Numbered from the stretch's first letter, positions 25,512 through 34,231 are shown. The stretch is DNA of 64,000 nt from Methanoregula sp. PtaB.Bin085 (GCF_002067035.1 NZ_MVQB01000046.1:124001-188000), one strand, 5' to 3'. The notes: generated from the sequence alone by a model not told the origin. A program made the numbers and translations.

Positions 25512-26566
25512 TATCCGATCCTCCTGAAGAGGCCGTCAAAATAGTGACATTCGGTATCCATTGGTCCGGCATGCGCTTCCGGATGGAACTGGACGCAGTT
25601 GATTCTCAAATCCTCGTTCTCGAATCCTTCAACAGTCCCGTCGTTTGCGTTCACGAACGTTACCTCGCAGCCTTCCGGCAGGGACTCGGCATCGACACAG
25701 AAGCCGTGGTTCTGGGTGGTGATGAAGATCCTCCCGTCCACGTACTTCACGGGCTGGTTGGCGCCCCGGTGCCCGAACTTGAGCTTGTAGGTGTCGCCTC
25801 CAAGGGCGAGGGCAGCGAGCTGGTTGCCCATGCAGATCCCGAAGATGGGCAGCTCCCCGATGCATTTCTTCAGGGTCGCGATGGCATCCTTTGCCTGTTT
25901 GGGATCCCCGGGACCGTTCGTGATGAAGAGGCAGTCGGGCTCGCACCCGAAGATTTCCTCATGGGTGACATTGTGGGGGAAGATATAGAGATCGCCTTTT
26001 CTCCGGGTCAGGCTGGTAATGATATTGGTCTTGAGGCCGAGGTCGATGATGGCAACCCGTTTTCCCTTGCCGGGGATGCGGTACGGTGCCTTGCACGACA
26101 CGGACGGGATCAGGTCGCAGTCAGAGATGGAGGGAGCCTTCTTTGCAAGACGCACGGCATAGTCCCCATCATCGCTCCCGACTACGAGCGCCGCACGCAT
26201 TGTACCGTGGACCCGGGTCTTGATGGTGAGGCTGCGGGTGTCCACGCCGGACATCCCGAGCAGTCTCTTCTGCTCAAAATAGTCCCGGACCGTCTGTTTC
26301 ATATCGGGAACTTCGCAGATCTCGCGACAGACAGCCCCGAGGACCTTCACCCCCTGGCTCTGCATGTTCTGTACATCGGCACCGTAGTTCCCGATTGTCG
26401 GGAACGTGAACATCAGAATCTGGCCGGCATAACTGGGATCGGAGAGCGCCTCCATGTATCCCGTCATCAGGGTGTTGAAGACGAGTTCTCCAGAACATTC
26501 TCCCTCAACACCGAATCCGTCCCCCGTGACAAAAGAACCATCCTCAAGACCCAGAACCGCTTTCAT
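25511..26566 (-). CDS. carA: Carbamoyl-phosphate synthase small subunit
   Basis: A 351-residue glutamine amidotransferase subunit. The N-terminal interaction domain is followed by a class I GATase with nucleophile Cys in FGICMGNQLAALALGG and the His-Glu pair in QFHPEAHAGP. It delivers ammonia to CarB through a tunnel. It is first in the carAB operon and divergent from the ferritin-like gene, with about 180 bp between the two starts for both promoters. Confidence 0.97.
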   Translation of the reverse strand: MKAVLGLEDGSFVTGDGFGVEGECSGELVFNTLMTGYMEALSDPSYAGQILMFTFPTIGNYGADVQNMQSQGVKVLGAVCREICEVPDMKQTVRDYFEQKRLLGMSGVDTRSLTIKTRVHGTMRAALVVGSDDGDYAVRLAKKAPSISDCDLIPSVSCKAPYRIPGKGKRVAIIDLGLKTNIITSLTRRKGDLYIFPHNVTHEEIFGCEPDCLFITNGPGDPKQAKDAIATLKKCIGELPIFGICMGNQLAALALGGDTYKLKFGHRGANQPVKYVDGRIFITTQNHGFCVDAESLPEGCEVTFVNANDGTVEGFENEDLRINCVQFHPEAHAGPMDTECHYFDGLFRRIG

Positions 26567-26679
26567 GTTTCCATAGTAGATATGCCGGGTTGGTTATTAA
26601 CGATAGTGCAGGAGGGCGATCCCGCACCATGTATCCGGCATTGCCCGCAGTCGCCGAAGGGGGTGCCTTTACGGATATG

Positions 26680-26689
26680 CATTTAAATG
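26680..26689 (+). promoter_or_regulatory. TATA box of the ferritin-like gene
   Basis: CATTTAAATG is about 55-60 bp before the ATG at 26743; with a start about 25 bases downstream, the leader of about 30 nt would carry the GAGGTGA ribosome-binding site at 26731-26737. Confidence 0.55.
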
Positions 26690-26742
26690 ATCACCTCCAT
26701 TACTGGATAGTAAGCAACCCGTATGGTACAGAGGTGAAAATC

Positions 26743-27240
26743 ATGGGAACTCTAGGACGAAAGATTGTCGGAACTGACGTGAAAGATCTCCTGACCCAGC
26801 TCAACAAGGCCTTCTCCGATGAATGGCTTGCGTACTACCAGTACTGGATCGGCTCCAAGGTTGTCAAGGGCCCGAACAAGGAGGCAGTCATCGCGGAGCT
26901 GACGCTCCATGCAACGGAAGAACTGAACCATGCGACCCTCCTGACGACCCGTATCATCCAGCTCGGGGGGACTCCGGTAACAAAACCCCAGGACTGGTAC
27001 AAGCTCACCAACTGCGGATACGATGCGCCGACCGACCCGTTCATCGTCAGGATCCTCGAACAGAACATCAAGGGTGAGCAGTGCGCTATCAAGACCTATA
27101 ATGCCCTCCTGAAGAAGACCAGGGATAAGGATCCTGTCACCTATAACATGCTCCTCACCATCCTGTCGCAGGAAGTTGAGCACGAAGAAGACCTGCAGGC
27201 GCTCCTTGAGGATGTCAAGGTCATCATGATGAACAAGTGA
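26743..27240 (+). CDS. Ferritin-like protein, possibly Dps-like thioferritin
   Basis: A 165-residue four-helix-bundle protein. Carboxylate and histidine ligands for a di-iron site appear in FSDEWLAYYQYW, HATEELNHATLL, NIKGEQCAIKTY and LSQEVEHEEDL, the order found in ferritin/Dps-like proteins. Two cysteines (NCGYD and GEQCA) could be the pair typical of Dps-like archaeal thioferritins, which remove peroxide while storing iron; that subgroup call is tentative. GAGGTGA six bases before the ATG fixes the start. Redox genes follow on the same strand. Confidence 0.82.
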   Translation: MGTLGRKIVGTDVKDLLTQLNKAFSDEWLAYYQYWIGSKVVKGPNKEAVIAELTLHATEELNHATLLTTRIIQLGGTPVTKPQDWYKLTNCGYDAPTDPFIVRILEQNIKGEQCAIKTYNALLKKTRDKDPVTYNMLLTILSQEVEHEEDLQALLEDVKVIMMNK

Positions 27241-27304
27241 TGATCGGTCCGACGGATCGCGAATTCCTGTTTCTTTTTTCATCTGGTTTCCGGCCATTAT
27301 CCCC

Positions 27305-27316
27305 GGATATAAATAC
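27305..27316 (+). promoter_or_regulatory. TATA box of the glutaredoxin-FTR operon
   Basis: GGATATAAATAC lies about 45 bp before the ATG at 27359; a GAGGAACGGG stretch between them can serve as ribosome-binding site. Confidence 0.6.
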
Positions 27317-27358
27317 TATCTGCCGCAATCACCTTTCATAGCAGAGGAACGGGTATTC

Positions 27359-27640
27359 ATGGTACTGGAACATGTTGACGGGAAGAACAGGGGAACGGTT
27401 ATGCTCTATGCACTCTCCACCTGCGGCTGGTGTGCAAAGACCAAGGATCTCCTGCGGGAGCTCGGGATAGCCTTTGATTATACCTATGTTGACCTTCTTG
27501 ATGGCGAGGAACAAAACAAAGCAATGGACCAGGTCGAGAAGTTCAACCCGAGCGGATCTTTCCCCACGCTCGTCATCGACAACCGGAAGTCCATTGTCGG
27601 TTTCAGGGAAAGGGAGATCCGGGAGGCCTTCGGTACATGA
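27359..27640 (+). CDS. Glutaredoxin-like protein (CGWC)
   Basis: A 93-residue thioredoxin-fold protein with active site Cys22-Gly-Trp-Cys25 (STCGWCAKTK), cis-proline segment SFPTLVID and C-terminal IVGFREREIREAF, close to NrdH-like redoxins and methanoredoxin. Its stop overlaps the next start (ATGA), so it is translationally coupled to the FTR-rubredoxin protein, which is the natural electron donor candidate. Together they would form a ferredoxin-linked disulfide-reducing pair; that wiring is inference from the operon. Confidence 0.9.
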   Translation: MVLEHVDGKNRGTVMLYALSTCGWCAKTKDLLRELGIAFDYTYVDLLDGEEQNKAMDQVEKFNPSGSFPTLVIDNRKSIVGFREREIREAFGT

Positions 27641-28164
27641 GCCCCGTTGAAATCAGCGAAGGGGATATCGACCGGGCTTACGCCTCCCTGAAGAAGGATG
27701 CCGCAGAAGGCGGATACCGTATCACGCCCGATACGGAATTTGCCAGGAACCTGATCCGGGGCCTCCTGAAGAATGAGGTGCGGTACGGGTACCGCGCCTG
27801 CCCCTGCCGCCTTGCATCGGGGAAGAAAGACGAGGATCTCGATATTGTCTGCCCCTGCGATTACCGGGATGCGGATATCGAGGACCACGGTGCCTGCTAC
27901 TGCGCCCTGTACGTGAACGAGGAGATCGCAGAAGGCCGACGGAAGGTATCACCCGTCCCGGAGAGGCGGCCTCCCCGTTCGCAGCGCGGTACGCCGGGGG
28001 CGCGGGCGGTACAGACTGTTTCAGCAGGCGCAACAGTCCTTGGAGGCCTTCCCCTCCCGGTCTGGCGCTGCAGGGTCTGCGGGTACCTCTGCGCACGCGA
28101 GCAGCCCCCGGGGATCTGCCCGGTCTGCAAGGCAAAGAAAGACCGGTTCGAGCGGTTCATCTGA
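27637..28164 (+). CDS. Ferredoxin:disulfide reductase, FTR catalytic domain fused to rubredoxin
   Basis: A 175-residue protein. Residues 1-95 match the catalytic subunit of ferredoxin:thioredoxin reductase: C55-P-C57, C72-P-C74 and C87-Y-C89 ligate the [4Fe-4S] cluster and form the redox disulfide. The last motif is CYC, where plant FTR has CHC. Residues about 143-168 are a rubredoxin-type iron site (C145-x2-C148, C161-x2-C164). Methanogens are known to have such FTR-rubredoxin fusions. It reduces protein disulfides with electrons from ferredoxin, probably via the overlapping glutaredoxin-like gene. Confidence 0.9.
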   Translation: MSPVEISEGDIDRAYASLKKDAAEGGYRITPDTEFARNLIRGLLKNEVRYGYRACPCRLASGKKDEDLDIVCPCDYRDADIEDHGACYCALYVNEEIAEGRRKVSPVPERRPPRSQRGTPGARAVQTVSAGATVLGGLPLPVWRCRVCGYLCAREQPPGICPVCKAKKDRFERFI

Positions 28165-28520
28165 TTGTATCTCTCTCTAATTTCTCTCTTGAAAATTCGA
28201 AAAACGAGGGATCCTGGTCGAAGAACCCCCGTGAAAGAATATTATTGAAAAATATGAACATGCCCACCCCCTTCGCGAGTCGGTGCGATGCCTCGTCGGG
28301 TCGCGCCTGGGCAGGTTACCGGGTCCGGGAAACCGGTTAGGTATTCCTGACAGGTGATTCCGAGGTATCGCAAGCGCCCCCGCCCCCAACGGGGGCAGGG
28401 CTGGCGCAAGGGGGGGGAAATTATGTCTGGAAATGAAAAACCAGAGCGGCGTATTTCTCTCCACATAGTGTTCCCCCACCCCTCCATCCGATCCCTAAAA
28501 ATACCCCTGTACCCAAGATC
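28165..28520. other. 356-bp intergenic region with structured GC-rich element
   Basis: There is no convincing protein gene. AT-rich sequence at 28230-28255 precedes a GC-rich, highly foldable stretch (28284-28407, listed separately), then a G9-like run at about 28410 and a TATA-like CCTAAAAATACC near 28493-28504 in front of the next gene. Confidence 0.55.
28284..28407. ncRNA. Candidate structured RNA or repeat
   Basis: TGCGATGCCTCG (28284-28295) pairs with CGAGGTATCGCA (28361-28372) over 12 bp with one G-U pair, enclosing smaller hairpins (ACCGG/CCGGT, CCT-GAC-AGG). Immediately after it a second hairpin pairs GCGCC (28374) with GGCGC (to 28407) around GCCCCC-AAC-GGGGGC. An AT-rich TATTATTG-type box lies about 45 bp upstream on the plus strand. 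It does not carry recognisable SRP or RNase P RNA signatures. Strand is undecided. Confidence 0.35.
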
Positions 28521-28865
28521 ATGGGTATGACCGGTACCGTGACTGTCGAGATTGTCGGCCTGAAGACCTCGGAATGCTCCCCGTTTCCCTGCGACGAGAA
28601 CCGCACCTGCGGCCTGACCGGCTGCTACCTGTCGGGGAAACTCGAGAACGCCGTTGCCGAGCTGAAGCAGGTGTTCGGCAGAGTGTATGGCAACCAGGTC
28701 GACGTACAGCTCACTCTTATCGACAACGGTGTGCCTGACCATATCCGGAAGATCATCGAGAAGGAATACCCCCCCCTGCCCATGGTACTCGTCAACGGGC
28801 GGCTGACCCGGATCGGTCGTATCTCTCTTGACCGGATAAAAAACGAGATTGAAAAGGAACTCTGA
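28521..28865 (+). CDS. Small cysteine-rich protein, possibly thioredoxin-fold
   Basis: A 114-residue protein. The N-terminal strand VTVEIVGLKTSE is followed by a cysteine cluster (ECSPFPCDENRTCGLTGCY, four Cys in 18 residues), a helix KLENAVAELKQVF, and a cis-proline-like segment PPLPMVLVNGRL, an order reminiscent of thioredoxin-like folds. The Cys cluster could bind a metal or an Fe-S cluster. TATA-like sequence at 28493-28504 is about 25 bp upstream, and an ATG at 28527 is an alternative start. The exact family is not recognised; nearby genes are redox proteins. Confidence 0.72.
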   Translation: MGMTGTVTVEIVGLKTSECSPFPCDENRTCGLTGCYLSGKLENAVAELKQVFGRVYGNQVDVQLTLIDNGVPDHIRKIIEKEYPPLPMVLVNGRLTRIGRISLDRIKNEIEKEL

Positions 28866-28874
28866 TTGCCCTCT

Positions 28875-29456
28875 TCAGGCGATCTTCTTCAGTTCCCCGG
28901 TTGCAAGATCGTAATACAGGCCGTGGACCTCGACCCGTTTCTCATCCACGGCTTTTTTCAGGAGCGGGTACGTGAAGAGGTGTTCGATCTGGAGCCTCAC
29001 ATTCTCCTGTTCGATCATCCGGTAGCGCTCGTCGGCTTCCAGAACGGTTTTCGGCGGGCTGATCCTGCTGTCAACGCGTGTTTTTGCCTCGCGGGCATTG
29101 TTCAGCCAGAGCGGGATGTAGGAGTCCGTGCTCTCCTTGTCGAGGGCACGGATTGCACCGCAGTTGGAATGGCCGCAGATGACCACGTCTTTTACTTTCA
29201 GGTGGACCACGGCATATTCAAGGACCGTGGCGAAGTTCCAGTCGTGGACCGGCACGATGTTGCCGATATTGCGCTGGATGAAGAGTTCCCCGGCCTTTGC
29301 CTGGGTGATGTGCCCGGTCTGGAGGCGGGAGTCTGAGCATCCGATCCAGAGGGTTGTTGGGTGCTGGCTTGATGCCAGTTCCCGGTAATAGTCGATATTC
29401 GGGGTAAAATCCGTCTGCCTGAACTGATAGTTACCGAGCAACAGCTTGTCGATCAC
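28875..29456 (-). CDS. Beta-class carbonic anhydrase
   Basis: A 193-residue enzyme interconverting CO2 and bicarbonate. Zinc ligands Cys40, His96 and Cys99 (GCSDSR and CGHSNCGA) and the Asp42-Arg44 dyad are present. I chose the GTG at 29456, which reads (V)IDKLLLGNYQF and has AGAGGTG about seven bases upstream; starting earlier would add about 60 unrelated residues. It converges on the small cysteine-rich gene with 9 bp between stops. Methanogens use such enzymes to supply CO2 or bicarbonate to carboxylation and methanogenesis. Confidence 0.92.
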   Translation of the reverse strand: MIDKLLLGNYQFRQTDFTPNIDYYRELASSQHPTTLWIGCSDSRLQTGHITQAKAGELFIQRNIGNIVPVHDWNFATVLEYAVVHLKVKDVVICGHSNCGAIRALDKESTDSYIPLWLNNAREAKTRVDSRISPPKTVLEADERYRMIEQENVRLQIEHLFTYPLLKKAVDEKRVEVHGLYYDLATGELKKIA

Positions 29457-29897
29457 GAAAAACACACCTCTTACCTTGTGTTTGTGCGGGGATACACGAC
29501 CGCACCCTGTATTCATCCTTGGATTCCGGTTCAAAAAACCTTTCGAAACGGTACCGGCAGCTGCGCCGTAAAGCCGGTATATGCCGGGCAGGATGCCGGG
29601 CCGGTCATCGGACGGGTATGCGCGCATAATTGAAAATGAGGCCATTTATGCTTTTTTTCATTGAATAGCGCCATTTTCAGCGGATTTTAAGATAATGGTT
29701 GCCAGAGATCTGGCGACAAACTCACGAATATTAATCGTAAGATGATTCCAGACACCTGCGATCACCAGTTTACTATATATGGATGAAGCAATAATCGTTG
29801 TAGATTGTCTTACAGACGAAGTATCATGCGATGATCTTCATGTGCTATGCAATCAGCCCTTTTCTGCTAATCCCGCGATGCCGGGCGGAGGTGCAGG
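29457..29897. other. Divergent promoter region, carbonic anhydrase and GNAT genes
   Basis: About 440 bp without a supported gene. On the plus strand TACTATATATGG (29771-29782) is a strong TATA box for the GNAT gene, leaving a leader of about 90 nt. On the minus strand GCATAAATGG near 29640-29650 could serve carbonic anhydrase, with a leader of over 150 nt. Confidence 0.5.
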
Positions 29898-30542
29898 ATG
29901 CCGACCCTGTTCATCAATGCTGATGCCGAATCGGTAAACGAGGACCAGACACTCCTGACCCTCTATGCTCTGGCAGGTGAGGAGAGCGGGGGTTTTGTCA
30001 CCTTCCGGCCGCATTTCATCCACGAGATCGGCAGGGCTTTCTTCCCTGACGGCACTGCCACAACTCCGGTTACAATAACCGGGGATGTTACCGTCCGGGA
30101 ACTCACTCCCGCCGAGATGGTGCGGGCCGAACGCGAGCTCTGGATACATTACCACCAGCAGAAGGCGGACAGGGAACACGACCGGCTCTTTGCGGTCTTC
30201 ACCGGCCCCAAGATCATCGGTGTTGCCCGGTGTGCACGGCATACCGACGGCCTCGAGGTTGACAGCGTCTACGTCCTCGAGGAGTACCGGCTTCATGGAT
30301 ATGCCCGCTCCGTCATGCGGCTCCTGATCGAGGAGTGCGGCCGGAACGAGACACTGTACATGCATTCAAAGACCGAACTGGTGGACTTCTACGGCAGTCT
30401 TGGCTTCTATGCAATCCGCGAGGCGGAGCTGCCAAAGACAATCCGCGACCGGTTCGATTTCTGCCTCGGGGAGCTCAAGGGCATTGACGTGTGTCCGATG
30501 AAGCGCGATCCCGGGTTCATCCCCAAACAGGAAAACACCTGA
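29898..30542 (+). CDS. GNAT family acetyltransferase
   Basis: A 214-residue protein. The N-terminal 60 residues are a separate small domain; residues about 65-200 are a GNAT fold: RLFAVFTGPKIIGVARC, VDSVYVLEEYRLHGYARSVMR (the acetyl-CoA loop region) and YMHSKTELVDFYGSLGFY. GGAGGTGCAGG precedes the ATG. Its closest relative in this window is the C-terminal domain of the histidine kinase at 46.5-48.5 kb: RHTDGLEVD versus RHTDGMEVD, TIRDRF versus TIRERY, and DVCPMKR versus DVQPMRR. The substrate is unknown. Confidence 0.85.
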   Translation: MPTLFINADAESVNEDQTLLTLYALAGEESGGFVTFRPHFIHEIGRAFFPDGTATTPVTITGDVTVRELTPAEMVRAERELWIHYHQQKADREHDRLFAVFTGPKIIGVARCARHTDGLEVDSVYVLEEYRLHGYARSVMRLLIEECGRNETLYMHSKTELVDFYGSLGFYAIREAELPKTIRDRFDFCLGELKGIDVCPMKRDPGFIPKQENT

Positions 30543-30658
30543 AACGACTATCATGGAACAATCCGAACTGACTGAATCTCATTACCGGTTCTCAACACCG
30601 GCTGGAAACCGCCGGCTGTTTCACGTTCCGGCATATTGCATGACCTGGACCTGATCGT

Positions 30659-32599
30659 ATGTACACGGAAACGTTCCTTATTGCAGCGGCACTCTATGCA
30701 GCAGGATTTTCCATCCCGCTCATCTGGTGGTCCCGCGATCTGCGTGCGGTGAGGACACTCTCCCTGTCCTGCACCATCCTTGCATCGCTCCTCCTCGGTC
30801 TGGTTTCGGTCGCCGTTCTCGTCAGCGGGAATGTCATCACATTCATGATATACCGGCCGCTTGCTGAGATCTCCTTTGGTTTCTCCATCGACAGGCTCTC
30901 TGGATTCTTCCTCCTCGTCATTGCCGCGGTATCCGCACCGGTTGCCCTGTACGCGTCAGAATATTACGAACACCTTGAAGGAGGATCCAGGCGGAACCTT
31001 CTGGCAGGGTGCACGAACCTGTTCATCCTCGCGATGGTCCTCGTCGTGGCCTCGGCCGATATGCTTGGGTTTTTCTTCTTCTGGGAACTGATGGCGGCAG
31101 CATCGTTCCTGCTCGTCATGTACGAGTACGACAATCCCGGAACACGGAAGGCCGGTCTCTTCTATTTCATCATGACCCAGCTCTCGACCATGTTCGTTCT
31201 TTTCGGGATCATCGCTCTCTCATTCAGGGCAGGTTCGTTCAGATTTTCCGGTGTCGCTGTCCCCGCGGACCCGGTGGTCCTCGCAGCTTTCCTCTCCCTC
31301 TTTTTGGGATTCTCCATCAAGGCCGGCATCATACCGTTCCACAAGTGGCTCCCGTACGCCCACCCCGCGAGCCCGACACCGGTCTCGGCCCTCATGTCCG
31401 GCCTCATGCTCAAGATCGCCGTGTACGGGCTCGTGCGGTTCCTCCTAGATGTCTTCGCCCCGGATCTCTGGTGGGGCATCCTCATCCTGCTGGCAGGCGT
31501 GATCTCTGCAGTCCTCGGAGTCATCTATGCGCTCAAGGAGCACGATATCAAGGGCATGCTCGCGTACTCGAGCATCGAGAATATCGGTATCATCTTCATG
31601 GGGATCGGTCTCTTTGTCATCTTCTCGGCCGAGAGCCTCCCGCTCCTTGCCGGCATCAGCCTGCTTGCTGCGCTCTTCCACTCCCTGAACCATGCACTGT
31701 TCAAGAGCCTCCTTTTCCTGACGGCGGGTTCCGTGGTACATGCAACACATACCCGCGATATCGAACATATGGGCGGGCTTGCGTGCCATATGCCCGTGAC
31801 CTCGGCCCTCTTCTTTACCGGCTCAGTTGCCATCGCTGCCCTCCCGCCCCTGAACGGGTTTGCCAGTGAACTGCTCCTCTTCATCGCCATCTTCACGTCC
31901 ATCACCGTGGTTGATCCGCTCCTCAAGGTCCTCTTCCTTGTCTGCCTTGCCCTCTTTGCCCTGACAAGCGCCCTTGCCGCGGCCTGTTTTGTCAAGGCGT
32001 TCGGATCGGTTTTCCTTGCACTTCCCCGCTCCCCTGAAAGCGCCGGAGCTAAGGAAGTCCCGCGAATGATGCTTGCCGGCCCTGTGCTTCTCGCGCTTGC
32101 CTGCATCGTCCTCGGGCTGGGGGCGTACCAGCTCTTTGTCCTTGCCGGAATCTCCGTCCCGCTCCCCGACATGATGCTCGTCGGGCTCCTGCTTGCTGTC
32201 ATGGCAGCTCTTACGTGGACAGCCCTGTATTTCACGGCATCCCGTGCCGAACGGATCAGCGAAACATGGGGCTGCGGAGTTCACCTCCAGGAACCTTCAG
32301 CCGAGTATACCGGGCACGGTTTCTCCGAGCCCCTCGACATCATCTTCTCGTCTATCTACCGGACCCGGATCAGGAACGAGCGCGTGTTCTTCGACCAGAA
32401 GAACAGCATCTTCCGCGAGGGGACAGCCGAGATTCGTCTCATGAAGGTCTTCGAGGAGTACCTGTACCTCCCGGCCGCCCGCTTCTCGCTCGCATCCGCT
32501 ACCCGCATTGCCCGTTTCCAGAACGGCTGTCTCGACACGTACCTCCTGTATGTTTTTATCACCGTGATAGCGGTCATGGTTTTCCTGGGGTGGTCCTGA
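30659..32599 (+). CDS. HyfB-like antiporter subunit of Ehr-like membrane complex
   Basis: A 646-residue protein with about 14-16 transmembrane helices of the NuoL/Mrp antiporter family, longest in the cluster. Proton-path residues are retained: Glu in FFFWELMAAASF, Lys in SGLMLKIAVYG, and His/Lys in HSLNHALFKSLLF. The KWLPYAHPASPTPVSALMSG signature is typical of HyfB/HycC. It is the first gene of a six-gene run (30659-37832) with 1-4 bp overlaps or gaps. It should pump protons or sodium if driven by the peripheral subunits; those subunits here lack the usual metal sites (see 35709 and 37293). Confidence 0.88.
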   Translation: MYTETFLIAAALYAAGFSIPLIWWSRDLRAVRTLSLSCTILASLLLGLVSVAVLVSGNVITFMIYRPLAEISFGFSIDRLSGFFLLVIAAVSAPVALYASEYYEHLEGGSRRNLLAGCTNLFILAMVLVVASADMLGFFFFWELMAAASFLLVMYEYDNPGTRKAGLFYFIMTQLSTMFVLFGIIALSFRAGSFRFSGVAVPADPVVLAAFLSLFLGFSIKAGIIPFHKWLPYAHPASPTPVSALMSGLMLKIAVYGLVRFLLDVFAPDLWWGILILLAGVISAVLGVIYALKEHDIKGMLAYSSIENIGIIFMGIGLFVIFSAESLPLLAGISLLAALFHSLNHALFKSLLFLTAGSVVHATHTRDIEHMGGLACHMPVTSALFFTGSVAIAALPPLNGFASELLLFIAIFTSITVVDPLLKVLFLVCLALFALTSALAAACFVKAFGSVFLALPRSPESAGAKEVPRMMLAGPVLLALACIVLGLGAYQLFVLAGISVPLPDMMLVGLLLAVMAALTWTALYFTASRAERISETWGCGVHLQEPSAEYTGHGFSEPLDIIFSSIYRTRIRNERVFFDQKNSIFREGTAEIRLMKVFEEYLYLPAARFSLASATRIARFQNGCLDTYLLYVFITVIAVMVFLGWS

Positions 32600-32600
32600 A

Positions 32601-33542
32601 ATGGCACCGGATTTCGTCCTGTATATCATTTTCAATACCCTGTTTGTCCTTGCAGCAGCTCCCCTCTGGATCAGCGTGATAAAGAAGGTGAAGGCATGGA
32701 CGCAGGGGCGGCAGGGACCGTCGGTCTTCCAGACCTATTATATGGTTGCCAAACTGCTCAGAAAGGAGGTGGTGTACTCCTCCACCTCATCGCGGATCAC
32801 CCGCTTCACGCCCCTCGTGACGATGGCAGCGATACTCACGGCCGCCCTGTTCGTGCCCCTCATCTTCGTACCGGAGCCGGCAGGAGGGATCGGAAATATC
32901 ATCCTTTTCCTCTACCTGCTCGCCCTTGCCCGCTTCTTCATGGCCCTTGCCGGCCTCGATGCCGGCAGCACCTTCGGTGGTATGGGCAGTTCACGGGAGA
33001 TGAGCATCTCCGCCATTATCGAACCGACAACCATTATTGTCTTTGCCGCGCTGGCATTCGTGTTCAGGACCACAAACATCTTCGACATGTTCGCCCGTTC
33101 AGCGGCAACAGGGACCATCACGACTCCCATCCTCATCCTGATCGGGATCTCGCTCTTCATCATCCTTATCGTCGAGACATCGCGGATACCGGTCGATAAC
33201 CCGGAGACGCACCTCGAGCTGACGATGATCCACGAGGGGATGATCCTCGAGCAGTCCGGCCGGAACCTCGCGCTCATGGAACTTGCAGCCGCCGTCAAGC
33301 TGACCGTTCTCATGGCGCTCCTCATCAATCTCATCGTCCCGTTCGGTCTCGCAACGACCCTGACTGCAACCGGCCTCCTCATTGCAGCCGTCCTCTTTGT
33401 CGTCAAAGGCACGATCCTTGCCGGCATAATCGGGCTCTTTGAGTCTTCCATGGCGAAGATGCGGTTCTTCCAGCTCCCAAGCCTGTTTGCCATGGCCTTC
33501 TTCTTCTCGGCCCTCATCATCATCATCGAGGTGTTTGCATGA
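32601..33542 (+). CDS. HyfC/NuoH-like membrane anchor subunit
   Basis: A 313-residue membrane protein, about eight helices, homologous to NuoH and HycD/HyfC. The loop DNPETHLELTMIHEGMILEQS, the conserved acidic loop that faces the small subunit, is intact. This subunit normally links the peripheral arm to the antiporter modules. One base separates it from the HyfB-like stop, and its end overlaps the HyfE-like start (ATGA). Confidence 0.9.
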   Translation: MAPDFVLYIIFNTLFVLAAAPLWISVIKKVKAWTQGRQGPSVFQTYYMVAKLLRKEVVYSSTSSRITRFTPLVTMAAILTAALFVPLIFVPEPAGGIGNIILFLYLLALARFFMALAGLDAGSTFGGMGSSREMSISAIIEPTTIIVFAALAFVFRTTNIFDMFARSAATGTITTPILILIGISLFIILIVETSRIPVDNPETHLELTMIHEGMILEQSGRNLALMELAAAVKLTVLMALLINLIVPFGLATTLTATGLLIAAVLFVVKGTILAGIIGLFESSMAKMRFFQLPSLFAMAFFFSALIIIIEVFA

Positions 33543-34231
33543 TCGATACAGCCCTCGTTCAGGGAATTATCCGGATCCTGCTGGTCTGCATCATCATCAC
33601 GGCTGCGTACATCATCTCGACACGGAACCTTCTCTCGCTCGTCTCCATGTATTCGCTCCAGTCCGTGACGCTGGTCTGTCTTGCCCTGGCGCTCTGGGTC
33701 CTTGAATCTTCGCCGGTCCTTCTTGCGATCGCTGCTGTTTCACTGGTTTCAAAAGCAATTGTCATCCCCTACTTTATTGCGACGATTCAGGAGAAGATAC
33801 GGATCAGGCGCGATATCGAGTTCCATTTCCTGAGCCCGACAACGTCCCTCCTCTTCTCCATGGCGCTCATGCTCGTAGTCTATACAGTGCTCTCACACAT
33901 CCTGCGGGATATACCAGCCCGGGACAACCTCTTCTTCTTCGGGGCAGTCATCGGGATCTCGCTGATGCTGATGGGCATGATGGTGATGCTCTCCCGGAAG
34001 CGGGCGATCACCAAGGTACTGGGGTTCCTCTCGATGGAGAACGGCGTTCTGCTCTTCGGCATGTTCGTGACGGAGCTCCCGTTCATCATCGAATTTCTGA
34101 TCATCATCGACCTGATCATCCTTGTGCTCCTGACCACGATCCTGACGGTCGGGATCGATTCGACCCTCGAGGACTACCATAAGCGTCTCCACAGATTCCG
34201 CCTCGTCGGTGGGACGGAGGAACGGCCATGA
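33539..34231 (+). CDS. HyfE-like membrane subunit (NuoK-related C-terminal half)
   Basis: A 230-residue all-helical protein, about seven transmembrane helices, matching HyfE, whose C-terminal part resembles NuoK/MrpC. The charged loop RKRAITKVLGFLSMENGVLLFG contains the usual Lys/Glu pair. It overlaps genes on both sides by four bases (ATGA), which implies fixed subunit stoichiometry in one transcript. Confidence 0.88.
   Translation: MIDTALVQGIIRILLVCIIITAAYIISTRNLLSLVSMYSLQSVTLVCLALALWVLESSPVLLAIAAVSLVSKAIVIPYFIATIQEKIRIRRDIEFHFLSPTTSLLFSMALMLVVYTVLSHILRDIPARDNLFFFGAVIGISLMLMGMMVMLSRKRAITKVLGFLSMENGVLLFGMFVTELPFIIEFLIIIDLIILVLLTTILTVGIDSTLEDYHKRLHRFRLVGGTEERP

Noticed and set aside
28284-28407. 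SRP RNA or RNase P RNA gene
   Set aside because: The conserved tetraloop and asymmetric-loop sequences of SRP helix 8 and the conserved RNase P regions are not present.
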